From positions 992,001-1,056,000 of the forward strand of contig JBAIAA010000443.1 of NCBI GenBank assembly GCA_037893245.1: a stretch of 64,000 nt of DNA. Reading direction: 5' to 3'. The notes beneath the pieces are model-generated. The model was not told the DNA's origin, did no database searches, and saw only the letters and a program-made list of their open reading frames with translations. The DNA comes from Crossaster papposus. Its lineage: Eukaryota; Echinodermata; Asteroidea; Velatida; Solasteridae. Position 1 is the stretch's first letter. The number at the start of each line of letters is the position of its first letter. Positions 23,076 to 35,900 of this stretch are shown here, piece by piece. The translations under genes and the position numbers were made by a program.

Positions 23076-24125
23076 TCGAAGCTTGCAGGTATTGAGTCCA
23101 TGTACGGAGCTCGTCCTTCGCCTCCACGGACAGGATGACTTTTGTCTCGTAGCTGTGGTGTTCCCGCAGGGACGCTATCTTGTCCATTTGAAAGTGCCGG
23201 TAAAATAACGGGGCCGGAAATACTGCATGTATGGTTGCTGACATCTTCCAGATCAGACTGGCAAGATCGTGTACCGTAGTTGTGTCCGCCGACAAAACAC
23301 CCCAGCAGTGGCTGATTATCTTGTTTATTTTTCCCAGATTCAGAGAAAGAGACATGTCCTTCGACTTCATAACAAACCCCAGGTATTCGAATTGCTGAGA
23401 TGGTATCAGATTGGATTTCTCTGTGTTCACAAGAAACCCCAAGTCCTGAAGCAGGTTGACTGCGCAACGGGTGATGTCCAAACAATCCTGGGGTGAAGTT
23501 CCCATAATCAATGTCGTCCATCAGGTTGACACAACAAATCCCCTTCTCCCTAAGTGACGAAGCAACTGGTTTGATGATTTTGGTGAATGTTCGAGGTGCA
23601 CTGCATAAGACAAAAGTCATGCATGTAAACTGGTATATTACCTCTTTCCAACGAAATCGACGAAATTTCCTTTGAGAGTGATGAATCGGCACTGTAAAAT
23701 AGGCATCCTTGAGATTGATGGTCGTCAACCAGTCGTGTGGATTTAACAGATGTTTTACTGCTGTGATGTTCTCCAGTTTGAAATGTTGATATTGAATTAA
23801 CCGGTTTATCGGTCGAAGGTTGATGACAGGACGGAGATCTCCGTTTTTCTTGGGTACCGGTACCATGAAAAGTTCCGACAGAAACTGATGCTGAACTGGT
23901 TGTTCAACAGTAATGGCCCCTTTCTCCAGCATCTTCTGCACCTCTTGTGCAAAAATATATATATGATGATTAGACTAGACTCGTGTCAAAGGAACTTTAT
24001 ATTGAAAGGGCACTGACAAAAAATCTAAGCGGTAGCCTGAAATAGTATCAATGATCCCTGGGTTATGTGTGATAAGTAGCCATTGGTGCTCAAAATGTTG
24101 AAGACGGCCTGCCGGGTAAAGACGT
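23048..24125 (-). pseudogene. DIRS-like reverse transcriptase (frameshifted)
   Basis: Motifs in order: VPKKNGDLRPVINLRPINR, LKDAYFTVPIHHSQRKF, FVLCSAPRTFTK, and DDID for the catalytic aspartate box, where family members carry YxDD. After about 23510 the frame moves to a second one (CAVNLLQDLGFLVNTEKS, FEYLGFVM), where the thumb continues. Confidence 0.82.
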
Positions 24126-25603
24126 GCAAAAGATGCTGAGGAACTGACTGAAAAATCAACAGCTGTTATTGGCGTTAGTTTTTTGAGGATGCGTTGTCTG
24201 ACGATGGAGTAAACTGCTTATAAATACCCCCCTCTTCTTCGGCCTTATGACGACCTGTAAGCTTGTCGGCCAGCAAAATTCTTATGATGAGTCGGCTTGC
24301 TACCGGGTAGATGTCGAGAAGCGTCGGTTTCTAGACGCACAATTCTGGAGCGGAAAAATATTTGTCTTGCTCTGTGGGGACTACAGAGGACGACAATTCT
24401 TCCTTGTGGTCGTCCGGCGAAGTTTATGAGTTCTTAATAGGATTACCTTTGTCCTTTTTGTGGGTATTAAGGAGAATCCCTCTTGATGCGGGAAGGGAAC
24501 TCGGCGCTGAACTTCCAGCATTAGAACTGTTCTCATCACACTACCAGAAGACAGGGACTGCGTCAGAGAGCCCATGGGTGCAGTTGTAAAGCAACGTGCG
24601 ACGATTGTGGATTTGCCGATGGAGGCATCGCTGGAAACCACTGGGGAGAAAAACCCCAGAAGTTACAGTAACCTGGCGGCAAATATAAAGCAAGGTCTGC
24701 AGCTGTGAGAAATTGAGGATTACCCCAGGGTCCCGGGTTCCAGGGCTAGGCTGGAGTAAAAATTGTCTGTGGCTGGGGCCAGGCTGAAACATAACCAGCT
24801 GGGTTTACTGCAGGCCCGATGGTAAATGGGCCATGGGCGGAGCTGGTAGGCCTACCCAATGGTGGACCAGATGTAGGCTGCGATCTGGGAATGGCTGTAT
24901 CTGCAGCTCGTTGAAATAGCGCTGGTTGAGGTAGGTCGCTAGAGGGAGCTGGACAGGAACCTGCATTGGGTTTTGGGCATGACGACCCTCTATCCGAAAT
25001 GCCGTCAGCCCATAATGGTGCTGAGGCATGGCGGTCATCCAGCGTGAGTTTCGGGCATGGTGGCCTTTCACCCGGACCGCAATTACATGTAGTTCCATCT
25101 TCTCCAATTTCGTGTGTAGCTAAGGCTAGAATATCCACCGATACAAATACAAATAAAAGGCTATTCTTCCAGTTTGAATAACGCGCTATTCTTCAACTTT
25201 TGAATGTCTAATGAGAACGCTTCCATTGGCTTCAAAGGGTGTTCAGATTGCAATACAAAGAACAAATATTCGGCGAGTCTCTTCGGAATTGTCGTAATAT
25301 AATCTCGCGTGTACAAGAATAGCTTAGTGGCTGGACGGACGCAATAAGGCCCTTTTATCTGAACTGGTCGCACTTTGACCGCGCAAGATAAATTGAAAGT
25401 CGGTTGTCTGTGATTTTACAGTCTTTTCGCATGACCCCAGCTAGGTCGCTGAAACACAGAAAGCCTTTGTAAGAAACGAGGCAAATAAAGACGATCGGGA
25501 AACCTTAAGGGCAGTTTTTACTATTGTGTTGTCTGTATGGGAGAGTAAGCCGGGCAGGCTATGGACCCGCTTAACTGTTGCTATGACAGAATCGGCAACC
25601 GTC

Positions 25604-26530
25604 TTATGCCCGTGGGTCGCAAGATGTGCAATGTAAAGTGATAAAAAGGGGTGGGGTGAATAAAATACTCAAAATTGCCAATCGTAAATAGAGGGCCAAA
25701 AGAACGAGGAAGTCCATTTTTGAACAATGAGGGTACCGACACAGCATGACATTTTGTTTGAGTACATAAGTAGTATGTACAATGAGAGAAATAGAAGGGC
25801 ACAAATAATTGTTATTATCTGACCAATCGTGACAAAAAGTGTCTACTCCCGCTGATTCTCGGCACCAAAACCTGGAATCAAATCCCTGTTTTTTGCGGAT
25901 AGTAGAAGAAGCAAAGTGATCAAATGAATGTGGGCCCCAAAGGTTATCGATAAAGGCGAATGTACATGTAGGTTGGCCGATTGACCAAACATCGTAATTG
26001 CTTACTCTACTGATGCTACATGTAGTGTACAAATTACGAGGGACCCATTTGGGTAAAATAACAATATTGAACTGGAGACACAAATGGACAAGGCTAGATC
26101 ATGTAAATCGGACTTCCCACTGCCATTGGAAAGAATACGGGGAACGTTAGCGTTGTTGGTATACACCATCTAACCTTTTCGTGCGGAATTTTGTCGCGAA
26201 GTTCCAGAAGTACTTATATACGCTGATAGTTTGCGGAAAGTTGAACTACACGACCACTAGAGCTAGACCATGAACCGCAAAGACTCAACGAGGGGGATCT
26301 CACGACATAGCCACCGTAAACTGTATAACTTGCGTCAGAGTATACAGAGCGAGAATGAGTGTGTTGGTGTTTGATTGAGAACCCGTTGAACGTGTTGAGA
26401 TTGGAATGCCAACAGTTTAACTCTGATTCGAAATAGTGAGGGGTCGGTACAAGAATGCCTGGTTTCAATAGATCGGTACATGTCGCGCGTCATGAGGCGT
26501 GTAACTGGGCCTAAAGCAAGGGCCATAGAG
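25604..26530 (-). pseudogene. DIRS-like RNase H region 2 (broken)
   Basis: Pieces in different frames: ALGPVTRLMTRDMYRSI, VYSDASYTVYGGYVV (RNase H core Asp), then WGPHSFDHFASSTI, FDSRFWCRESAGVDTF and DWSDNNNYLCPS. The last match the WGPH..DRFA..NSRFWCPG..VD.F..DWS..N stretch of DIRS elements. Confidence 0.78.
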
Positions 26531-26721
26531 ATACATGTAAGTTTGCCCGTGACGCGAGCGAGTGATCTAGCTTAAATAGGTTTGGAAAGGCGATGTTTAG
26601 ATAATACGTCATCTATGGTTTGTACGAGCTTGTCAATTTTTGCAGGTGGAACTGGAAATTTCATGGTAAGGGAGTCGATGACGAATCTGAGAAACTTGAT
26701 GGTCGTGTGAGGTCTCCATGA

Positions 26722-27460
26722 TCATTTTGTTTTCTTGGTTATGAACCCGCTGAGGGAAATTGATTTGGAATGTAGAGTGGATAAAATGATTAAGCCGTCG
26801 TTCATGTTCAACATGTAGACGAAGGAGGTAATGCCTTGTGCATGCCAGTGATAAACTAGGGGCCTGACAAGCTTAGTGAATAAATGACATGCACTGGAAA
26901 GGACGAAGGTTAAGACGCGGAACACAAAGTATTTTGTGGTATTGTCAAATTGCCAAAAAAAAACTAAGAAATTTCTGTTGGGGCAGAGGAAAGATATCTA
27001 CATGTAGATGGTGGAAGCCGGATTCTAAGTCAAAACTCAAGTAATACTGGTTATAGTCGAGGACTTAAGATAAGCGCTTGAGATCTTCGTACTTGAATTT
27101 GGACTTGAATATGAGTTGATTGGAATGTCGCATATCGAGCATCAATGTAAGCTTTTTTTCTGTGGCGACAGTTAAGGGGTTGCAACAGTAAAGTGGTGTG
27201 TCAACTTCCTTAATGCATTGTTTTTGCAAGAGCTCTGAAATGGCGTAATGATGTAACATAATCAGGGTGAAAACTGGACCTATTATTCTTGGCGAAAAAT
27301 AGAGTTGGGGTAAATGACAAAAGGAACCTTGTATCCCGAATCGATAACATCGACTACAAATTCGCTTACTCTCAAAACATTTTTCAATCAAGGCAAATGG
27401 GTTTTTAATATACCTTTTACTCCTTCGGGGGAATTGGTGTCGCCTTGATGGTGGTCCCAC
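26722..27460 (-). pseudogene. DIRS-like reverse transcriptase 2 (broken)
   Basis: Motifs: AISELLQKQCIKEVDTPLYC, NPLTVATEKKLTLMLDMRHS and FKYEDLKRL, then across a gap FVLSSACHLFTKLVRPLVYH, W, and GITSFVYMLNMNDG where family members have VYLDDG. Only part of the palm is open in any one frame. Confidence 0.8.
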
Positions 27461-27787
27461 TCTCTAGTTGGTATCGGCTGGTCTAATTCCCTGCTGGCCG
27501 TACTGACGCTAGAGTGCTCAGAGGGAGGGGCAGGCTGAACGAATATGGCCGTGGATGTCGCATTGGAAACACATGCAGTTGTCAAAAGCGGCTCGGTATG
27601 GGCAAAAACATTGCTGGTGCTGAGGAGCAAGAACAACAGTAGATGGAGCCTTAAAGTACGGCATGAGGAAGGCAAATCTGCTACTGGTAGCACGGCTCTT
27701 GGGGGGCCGATTTCTTGGCGGCTGCTGCCTTTTCGGCCTTCCTAATACGTTTTTTGTCGCTGGAGCCAGAAGCCAGACATCGAACAT
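27388..27787 (-). pseudogene. DIRS-like gag with zinc knuckle (broken)
   Basis: The frame starting at 27787 includes a basic PKRQQPPRNRPPKSR segment and ends with CFQCDIHGHIRSAC, a C-x2-C-x4-H-x4-C knuckle as in retrotransposon nucleocapsids. The next frame (27388-27693) continues toward the polymerase. Confidence 0.68.
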
Positions 27788-28260
27788 ATATTCCTTAATG
27801 ATGCTCCAGTCGAGAATTTGGTAAAGTCATAAACGCTTCAACGCTGTGCCCGGCATTCATTACACATACAGTTGATCCTTACCAAATTCTGCCCACGAGT
27901 TGTGCTTACATGTCTGTCTTCAAATTAGTTTTGCGGCGTAAGTTGCTGAATTAACTCAGAAAACGTGTTTAACTTTTGAGAAATTGCAGCCCGAAATCTT
28001 GCCTTAACATCTTGCCCTAACATCACAAAACTCGCATTTGGTATGAACGGCCTGACATTGTGGAAAATATGCCCTGTAGGCCTGCCCGACATGGATAGAT
28101 AAATACAATTTATATTCTGGTCGGCGCCTGGCATGTATCAAAATGGCTTGTAATTTAAAGTGTTTCTTCTTCACAAATTTTTGTTTGCAAGTTAACAATG
28201 TAATTTGGCAAGAATTACAGTGATGATGTAGTACTCGAATCCCAAGCAAGTTTCCCAACT

Positions 28261-28653
28261 GGTATTAAAATCTACCGTCTTTTCATATAATTATGCACCA
28301 CGCACCTAGCCAGCAAAATATAGATATTTAACATAAAGGTTACAGTTGGATGATACCACCAAATCCTGCAACAGGGATAGATGCAGCACCACAAAGTTCT
28401 ATCATCAGTCACGCATCACGTGACTACTGATTGTCGCGTGCATTAGGTCACAACTTTTGGGCCTATTTTGGACCTCCAAACAGCCCAAAAACACGATCAC
28501 TAAAAATTCAATAACTATGTACCTTCTGGTTTATATTGAGGTCATAGACCCATTTTTTTATTTTTTTTCTCAAAAGAAATTGAAATACATGTAACATAAT
28601 TTTTGTTATGATCCTGCCCATCTAGAAAGCACATCATTTGCTCTTTATGTTGG
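28261..28653. other. No gene seen
   Basis: AT-rich DNA with a CACGTGAC motif at 28418 and T runs at 28555-28570. Nothing coding; the missing first NPHP1 exon was looked for here and not found. Confidence 0.5.
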
Positions 28654-28894
28654 TATAGACGATGTGCCCTCTGACGTCACGTGTTTACATCTGTATTCAA
28701 ATGTGCCCGGCAGTGATGCGCACCCATCGTGTTTTACATCAAATTTGCTTAAAGAGTGACGTCGCAGGTCAGATCGCCTTTGAATTATGTGACCTCTGAT
28801 GTCATCTCTTAGCCAAATTTATGTAAAACACGATGCGTGCGCATATTGACGGGCACATTTGAATACAGATGTAAACAGAGGCACATCGTCTATA
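28654..28894. mobile_element. 241-bp MITE with long TIRs
   Basis: The ends TATAGACGATGTGCC and GGCACATCGTCTATA continue through GTTTACATCTGTATTCAAAT / its complement and CATCGTGTTTTACAT. No copy elsewhere in the window. Confidence 0.8.
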
Positions 28895-29849
28895 TCACGC
28901 AGATACATACAAATGTTATTTACATTTATGCGATTTTTGTGATTGCTTTCATTGATTTCTATTGAGCAGTATACTGTTAAGGCCTAATGCACAAATGTAG
29001 CTCTAGCGACTTGTGCCTCATTTTGTTGGGTCACATGCGTACTGAGCCATGCGCACTGTGTGCAACCCGTCAATAAGGTGTTTCACGATAATATGCGCTA
29101 TATCTTGTTCCTGGGGCAAAAAGAACATGCATTGCTAGATGCGTGCACATTTTTGAATGAACGCATGATGACTTTGAAAGCTCAAAAGTTTTTTTAATCA
29201 ACGATGCGTACACAGCAACGCGTGTAAATTTGCCCCGTGAACAAGATGGCGCATGTTACTGTGTAACTTATTCAGCCAGCCAAAAAAACTTCCTTAACAT
29301 TTGGTTGATCATGTAAAGCCTTTAACTCCACCAATGAAACAAGTATGAGGCCAAGTTAAAAAAGCACTGTATAGTTACTGTTCTGTACGTTGGTATTAAA
29401 AATAAGTAATCTTTTTATAAACAATTGGGACTACTTGAGAGTCAAAGTGAAAAATGATGACAGAAAACTACCTCCCAAAAATTACATTACAATTGCACCA
29501 TTGTAGTCTTCAGGTTATAGGCTTTCCAATGATGCCCAAACTGTCTGTGAAATTTAAAAGGGGGAGGGGGAGTGGGGGTTATGTGGTACATAATAACCTG
29601 TAAAATATGTACACGATACAAAAGAGTGTCATCACTCGGCTTGCTGGCATGGAACCAGACTAAGTCAGATTTGTCATAAAGTAAGATTTGTCAATTCCCC
29701 CCCCCCCCAAAAAAAAATCAATTAACTGCCATAAAGTTATTCACCTAAAATGAGACATGGAAAAAAACAAATCGCACTCATTTATTGAGTCATTCACAGA
29801 CCTTTTCCTAAAGCTCACTTTTCTCCACAAATATTCCTATTTATTCCAG
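28895..29849. other. Upstream of the first visible NPHP1 exon, no gene recognised
   Basis: There is one ATG in a good context (GAACAAGATGGCGCATG at 29240), but its frame stops after six codons. Poly-C/poly-A (29696-29715) and G-rich (29560-29577) runs. No first coding exon was recognised. Confidence 0.45.
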
Positions 29850-29938
29850 GTGGATGCCTTTTCAGTTGAAAGCCAAGGAGTTGTAGAGGACATGGGCCTG
29901 GCTGACAGGAAACAACGGCTGCAGAAATTACTTCAAAG
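29850..29938 (+). CDS. NPHP1: NPHP1 coding exon A (coiled coil start)
   Basis: The acceptor ttattccag precedes GTGGATGCC; the donor is AAAG|gtaggc. It is 89 bp, enters in phase 0 and ends in phase 2. It encodes VDAFSVESQGVVEDMG and a charged helix, matching the human segment that starts VDSLLSESQ. The human exon boundary in front of this segment explains why only a very short first coding exon is missing. Confidence 0.85.
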
Positions 29939-32900
29939 GTAGGCGTATTATAACAGGTTTTATCGCCATTATTTTGTATGAACAGAGTGCGCGCCATTAA
30001 AACAGTACACATTACTACAAAACACATGTACGACAATTTCCATAGGCCAGTGTATACTGCAGTATAGTCAAGTACTGTATACTAGTATTGAGTGACTGAC
30101 TTTAGGTTTAGAGGAACAAAGATGGGAACTACATGTAGTTGCACTTGCAATGTATGGGAGAGATTATGAATGATTTTCTTTCTTACAGCCTTGCTTTATA
30201 CACCATTGTTAATTGCTTGAATTATCATGAATGAGTATATTTGGGGGTTGTATTTCATAGTAAATATCATTTAACTGACTTTTCCGAAGTTTTACAATCG
30301 TGGATGCCAAGAAAAGCACGAAAAACAGCGTTCGTTTTCAACTGGGGTCGAGCAGTTATTCTTATGTTATCTTTGTTTTTTCGCGCTCGCCGTCCGGCGA
30401 TCGCGAAGTTTTCTTTATAATTTTTTTTTTTTTTAAATAATTACAGGATATCTAGCGCAATCCTTTTGCTGAATGCCTAGAATCATTATTTACTTTCAAT
30501 TGAGTAAGGTATTCCTTATTAATTCGGTAGTAAATATTTTTGATATCTGCAAATGTTGTACATACTACCTTTAAGGCAACTAGTTAAGCCGGAATGCTGC
30601 AGCTATTGGGAAATTTGGGAGGGTAACGTTTTTCGATATTTGGAGGCAGTTTTTATTTCCGTAAAATTGTAGCTTAAAAAAAATTAAAATACACGATCTT
30701 CCTAAGGCTAGTCTGGACATTTCTTGAAGCGACACTTGATTCAACAGCACTTGCAGGTATTTCTTCTTCAAATATTTAGCCTTAAAAGAACATAGAAAAG
30801 TATGGTGGTAAGTGTACATAAAACAAACATGACCGCAGTTATGCCAATAGTCCTGGATAGGTGGCAGCCTCTTTTAAGTGTTCAATAAACTTTTGAACAT
30901 TACTGGAAAGTTTTACTAAACGTTTATCAAATTAAACGTAGATACACACCCTTAAAACCCAAGCATTGCTCTTTGAAATAAGAACATTAAATAATTAATC
31001 CAGGTCACTTTATTTTTGTCTCGCCCCGTATATTTTAACTTTCATTTTGACAGGAGCAAAGACTTGATTAAGAAGGCAACCAAGTTGGAACAGCGAGTCA
31101 CTAAACACACAAAGGCATGTATCTATAGAAACAAACAAAGTGATGTGGCCTCTGTGCACACTGTGCACACTGACAGCTTTACCTCACATACGCACTGTGG
31201 ACATTCCTTTGTCTTCGTGTAGTTAACAAACTTTGACTAAATACTCATTTTTCTCGCTTCCCCAAAACAAATATACCCTCGAATTTGGATTATGGGCCTC
31301 TCAGCTGTCCCTTCTATCTTTTCTATATATAACCCTAACCCGTTTTTCCTCTAGCGCTCTTTTTCGGAAACTGAAAAACGGATTGTGGACGTGTGCAAGT
31401 CCACAAACCGTAACCTCTTCCCGCATCGTGTGGACCTATATTGTTCGGAGGTCCACAGTGCGTATGCAAGACTAACTCTGTGCACTTTGTATAACCACTT
31501 TTGCAAACCCCATGGGCTTGCACTAGTTCTCTTTATGCAATGTCTGCAGTGCAGAGTTTGCACAACTTTTTTTGTTCTGAATGTACATATATACACATGA
31601 CATGCTTGTGTAAAGAGCGGGTACAAAAAAGTAGAGCACCATTGGGGAACAGTTCCCCCTTCTTTAAATATGTATGCTGTTTTCCCAATGGACTTTATCT
31701 TCTGCGGCCTCGCAGAAACTCACCGTGACATTCCTGTACATGTGTAATTCTATCATGCGTTTCCACTCGGACTTGGCAATGAGGCTTAAGCAACTAAAAA
31801 TGAAACATTTATGTTCAGTGTACTAAAGATCAACCAGTCCTACACATTTACACTAACGATGTCCCACTTTGGACCCCTTATTTATTGAATGACCCACAAA
31901 CAACTGTCATGGAGCAATGGTAAATTCATTGCTTTCTCTTGTTTTGGTGCACTAGAGCAAGGAATCGGCCCCTGTGAATCGGTTTAATGAGGTTAAAGCC
32001 GATGAATTGAAGAGGCTTAAAAGTCTCAAGGTAAGTTCATCTTTCCCTAAAAATCTCTTCATTTCAATTAGATCAAAAGTATTGACATGTTTTGTTTTTT
32101 ATCATACTTCATAAGAAAGATAGGGTGAAACGATTTTCGTGATGACAACTATTGAAGTTTTATTGTAGCGTTTGCAGAACTTTAGCCTACTACATTTGCT
32201 TCTTGTCTGCCCTGGCGTCTGCCCCGGCGTCTGCCCCAGCGTCTGCCCCAGTGTCAGCCACTACTGAACCAGCTCACGAGCGGGTCTCTGCTGGCTGCCC
32301 GGGTGTAATGACGTCACCGGGCGATTTCGTAAAAAAGAATACGAAGCAAGTTTAACCCTAAAGGCCTTGTCACACGGTGCAATTTAGGGGCAATCAGAAT
32401 GCAGGCAACATTTTTTGGGCAACGCCGAGGCAACAAAATTGCATCAACAAATGATGCAATTTTTATGACACACGCAGACATTTTAAAGCAACGCACGCAC
32501 GATACAAAATGCACACGCATCAAGCAATCATTCAGCAGGGAGTAAATAAGTTGTAAAAGAAACGCAACAAACGCAACAAACGCAAGTACTTGCCCACCTG
32601 TTGTATTCATACCGGGTGTGTCTCCACTGTCTTTTAATCGTTGCCAAAGTTTCGTTTTAACTGAAATGTCGGTAAAAACGTTCAAAGGCTGCTGCATTAT
32701 TGGTCTTGTTGTTGGAGGATGATAGTCAGTTTGCCCCCAAAAGATCCTTGATTTTCGTGCTGCGTTTTGACGTTTTTGTCGCAATTATTATACCCTAAAT
32801 ATTGACCACCAAAAAAACCCAATACCTCTATCTCCCACATACCTGTAGTGTTGGTTGGTAATGTCGCAGAATGTTTGTCCAATAAGTTAAAATTGGAGTT

Positions 32901-35900
32901 TGTTTCCGACATAGAAAAGGGGCCCGTAAGTACACAATCACCTGTAATGTTAATGCTTTACAATCGCCGATATGTAATGTAATAACAAATGATACCAGTA
33001 GGACTAGGTTATGTTTTTGTTTTTTTGTCTTTGATCGTTGTTTTACCCCAACAAATTTCAGAAACTGAAACCCTACCCTCTATTCACGACACTTCAGCTA
33101 GTTTTAAATGTTGCTGACAAGTTTGGTTAGTTCAATAAATCTAGATAGTACTAGAAGATACATGTTCGATATTTTTATCACGAAATACTGGAAGAATATT
33201 TTCACAAATTAAATGCAACACGGTGTCATGATGTGCATACACTAGCTTTAAAGGTAGGATACACCATTTGCAGATATCCAAAATATTTACTACCGAATTA
33301 TTAAGAAATATATTACTCATTTGAAAGTAAATGTTGATTCTAGGCATCCAGCAAAATGATTGCGCTAGATATCCTGTAATTATTCCGAAAAATTTAATTT
33401 TATAATGAAAAATTTGCCGGACGGCGATCGCAAAAAAAATAAGATAACATAAAAATAACTGCTCAACCCCGTTTGAAACAAACCGCTGTTTTTCGTGCTT
33501 TTCTCGGCATCCATGATAGTAAAACTTCGAACAGCTCAGTTAAACAATATTTACTATAAGATACAACCCCCCAAATCTACTCATTCATGATAATTCAAGT
33601 AATGATCAATGGTGTATACTACCTTTAATATATAATTGTTGAGCCCTATTTTTTTCATGGTGCATTGCAATCTAGGCCTGCATAGGATACTAAAACTGAT
33701 ACATACTGTACCCTTGTACCACACAATTGTAGTTTTGGTAATTTTACAATGAAACAAATTCTTTGTGCGACAGAAAAATTGCTACCGCTTAAAAAATTTC
33801 AGCCGAGACAAATATGACGTCATCCGCTATGCACAATCTGATTGGTGGTTGCCTCCGAAGGTTGCCTCAAAGTAGGAACCCATTCTACTCGAAATTTAAT
33901 TTGCCTCTGTGTTGCCCGTATTGCTTTCGGATTGCGTGACATGACACACCAGGAAATCTTTGAGCAACCGAATTGCCAGCAACTTTTTAATGTTCTAAAA
34001 TTGCAGGGAAATTGCCCCGCGCAACATACATGTAGGCTTAACCCTCCAGGGTACATGTATTTTGGCTAGAAACCCTGCGACTGAGATGCAGCAACATTAT
34101 TATCTCAATCTTGTTTTTCTGGTCCACTCTGTATGAGTGAGGCAGTGAGGTCGGTCTTGGTATAACCTGTGTGATCTCTGGGCTTGCTTGGTTTGCAGAA
34201 TCGTTTGGAGAAGCTCAAGGAAAGCCTCATCCCGGATGAAACAGAGGAAGAGTACTTCCGGTCAGCCCAATATATATTCATTACAAATTTTAATTTAAAT
34301 AACATTTTCACAAAATACATTATGTAAACCTTACCCCTTCCAGATCCATTCAAAAAGTTTTTGGCGGGGACTGAAGAAAGTACAGGTAGTACACTATGTT
34401 TCTTGGGGCTTATTAGTACCCCTTTTATACGTCCTAATAGTACCCCTTACCATACGTCTATGCACGTGCGCAAGGCACATATCATTAAAATAGCTGGAGG
34501 GTGTTCCCTAAAACACAAGATAAACAAAAAACAGAGTTGGGAGGAAAACCCAAGAAAAATATTCTGGGGTAAACCGACAGAATAAAGTAGGGACTGAAAA
34601 CCCAATCCATATATTGGCCAAAACAGGATTTGAACCTGGTTCAAAGCAGTGAAAGGTAAGCAAAGAACTGCTACGGCCCATCTTGCTTGACAAGATTTGT
34701 ACGATTCAAGGGAGTACATTTTTGTAAATATGTGGTTGGCCGTTTTTAAAAGTATACACTATTGGTAATTGCTTGAATTATCATGAATGGGTGAATTTAG
34801 GGGGTTGTATTTATAGTACCGGTAAATATCATTTTTAACTGACCTGTCCGAAGTTTTACAATCATGGATGCTAAGAAAAGCAAGAAAAACGGCATTCGTT
34901 TTCAACCGGCGTCAGGCAGTGGTTCTTATGTTGTTCTAGTTTTTTTCGCGATCACATTTTTTTCAAAACAATTACAGGATATCTAGCGCAATCATTTTGC
35001 TGGATGACTACAATCATTGTTTACTTTCAAATGAGCAGGGGGGGGGCGGAGGGGGGGCCCTTCGAGGCTGTGATTGCGAAACGCTGTGGTACCGTCCATT
35101 CTCAAAATAGGGGGGAACAATTTTCTCACTCGAAAAATAAAGAGTTTTTTGCATCCAATCTTAACATCTTGTCTTTTGTAGTTGTACAAGGTTGTTATTT
35201 ACCTTAATGTTTATCATCCAATGACAAAAATTGTATTGAAAATGAAAAAAGCAGTCGAAAAAATTAAGCGTTGACGTACCGTTGATGCGCGTGGAGATTG
35301 TGCACAAATACTCAAACGATGTTAACAAATACCTCCCCTAAAAAGGGCAATAATAATCGATAAATTGTGAAAAATCGTGCTTTGACCCCACTCATTTTTT
35401 TCTATGGATACGTTAAAAAATGATGTAGCAGTGATATACCGAATTTTTAAAAAAATCTGCCTTTGACCCCCTTGCGTTTTATCGTGTTGTTTTCGAACGA
35501 AACTGGCCGAAAATGACATCGCCCCAAAACAAATTCGTGTAGATCGTGCCTGTGTACCTGGCTTTGCGGACGTTGCATGAATCACTGAATTCGGAGAGCG
35601 ATACACGGAGCAAATTTGTACGTGTTTCAATGGTGAGCTTTGCGGTAGCGATCTATACGTATTTACTGTGTGAGATGTGCAGCTCTCGAGCGTGGAAGAA
35701 TGAATGAGATACATTTCAACGTTGGTGGCGTACTTTGTTGGGCCCCCCCTCCGCCCCCTCCTGCAAATGAGTAAGATATTCTGTAATAATTTGATAGTAA
35801 AATGTTAACTCTTTCTTAACTTAATGTCGAGTTTACTGTTTTGAGCATAGTGTTGAAAAAACCACCATGGTATTAGGAAAGGGTTAAACAAGCTTTTTAC

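Larger units (their letters stand above)
22090..25140 (-). mobile_element. Decayed DIRS-like retrotransposon 1
   Basis: Read on the - strand: a Pro/Gln-rich gag-like part (24746-25138), an AGRLQHFEHQW..GYRLDF leader to the polymerase (about 24000-24120), reverse transcriptase, RNase H, and a trailing part. The protein style and order fit tyrosine-recombinase (DIRS) elements. The recombinase and terminal repeats were not identified. Several frameshifts show that it is inactive. Confidence 0.75.
25150..28260 (-). mobile_element. Decayed DIRS-like retrotransposon 2
   Basis: A second element of a different lineage, same strand, directly upstream of the first. - strand order: gag-like part to about 27518 with a zinc knuckle, reverse transcriptase (26722-27460), RNase H (26214-26530), and a trailing part (25604-26083). 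The piece 25161-25600 may be the remains of a recombinase, but no R..H-x-x-R..Y set was seen. Many stops and shifts. Confidence 0.72.

Noticed and set aside
25161..25373. 70-codon - frame as a DIRS recombinase
   Set aside because: No catalytic R, H-x-x-R or Y motif could be seen; left unassigned within element 2.
32152..32355. ASAPASAPASAP frame as an NPHP1 exon
   Set aside because: It lies between exons C and D, whose phases already match; the repeat is a 12-bp minisatellite.
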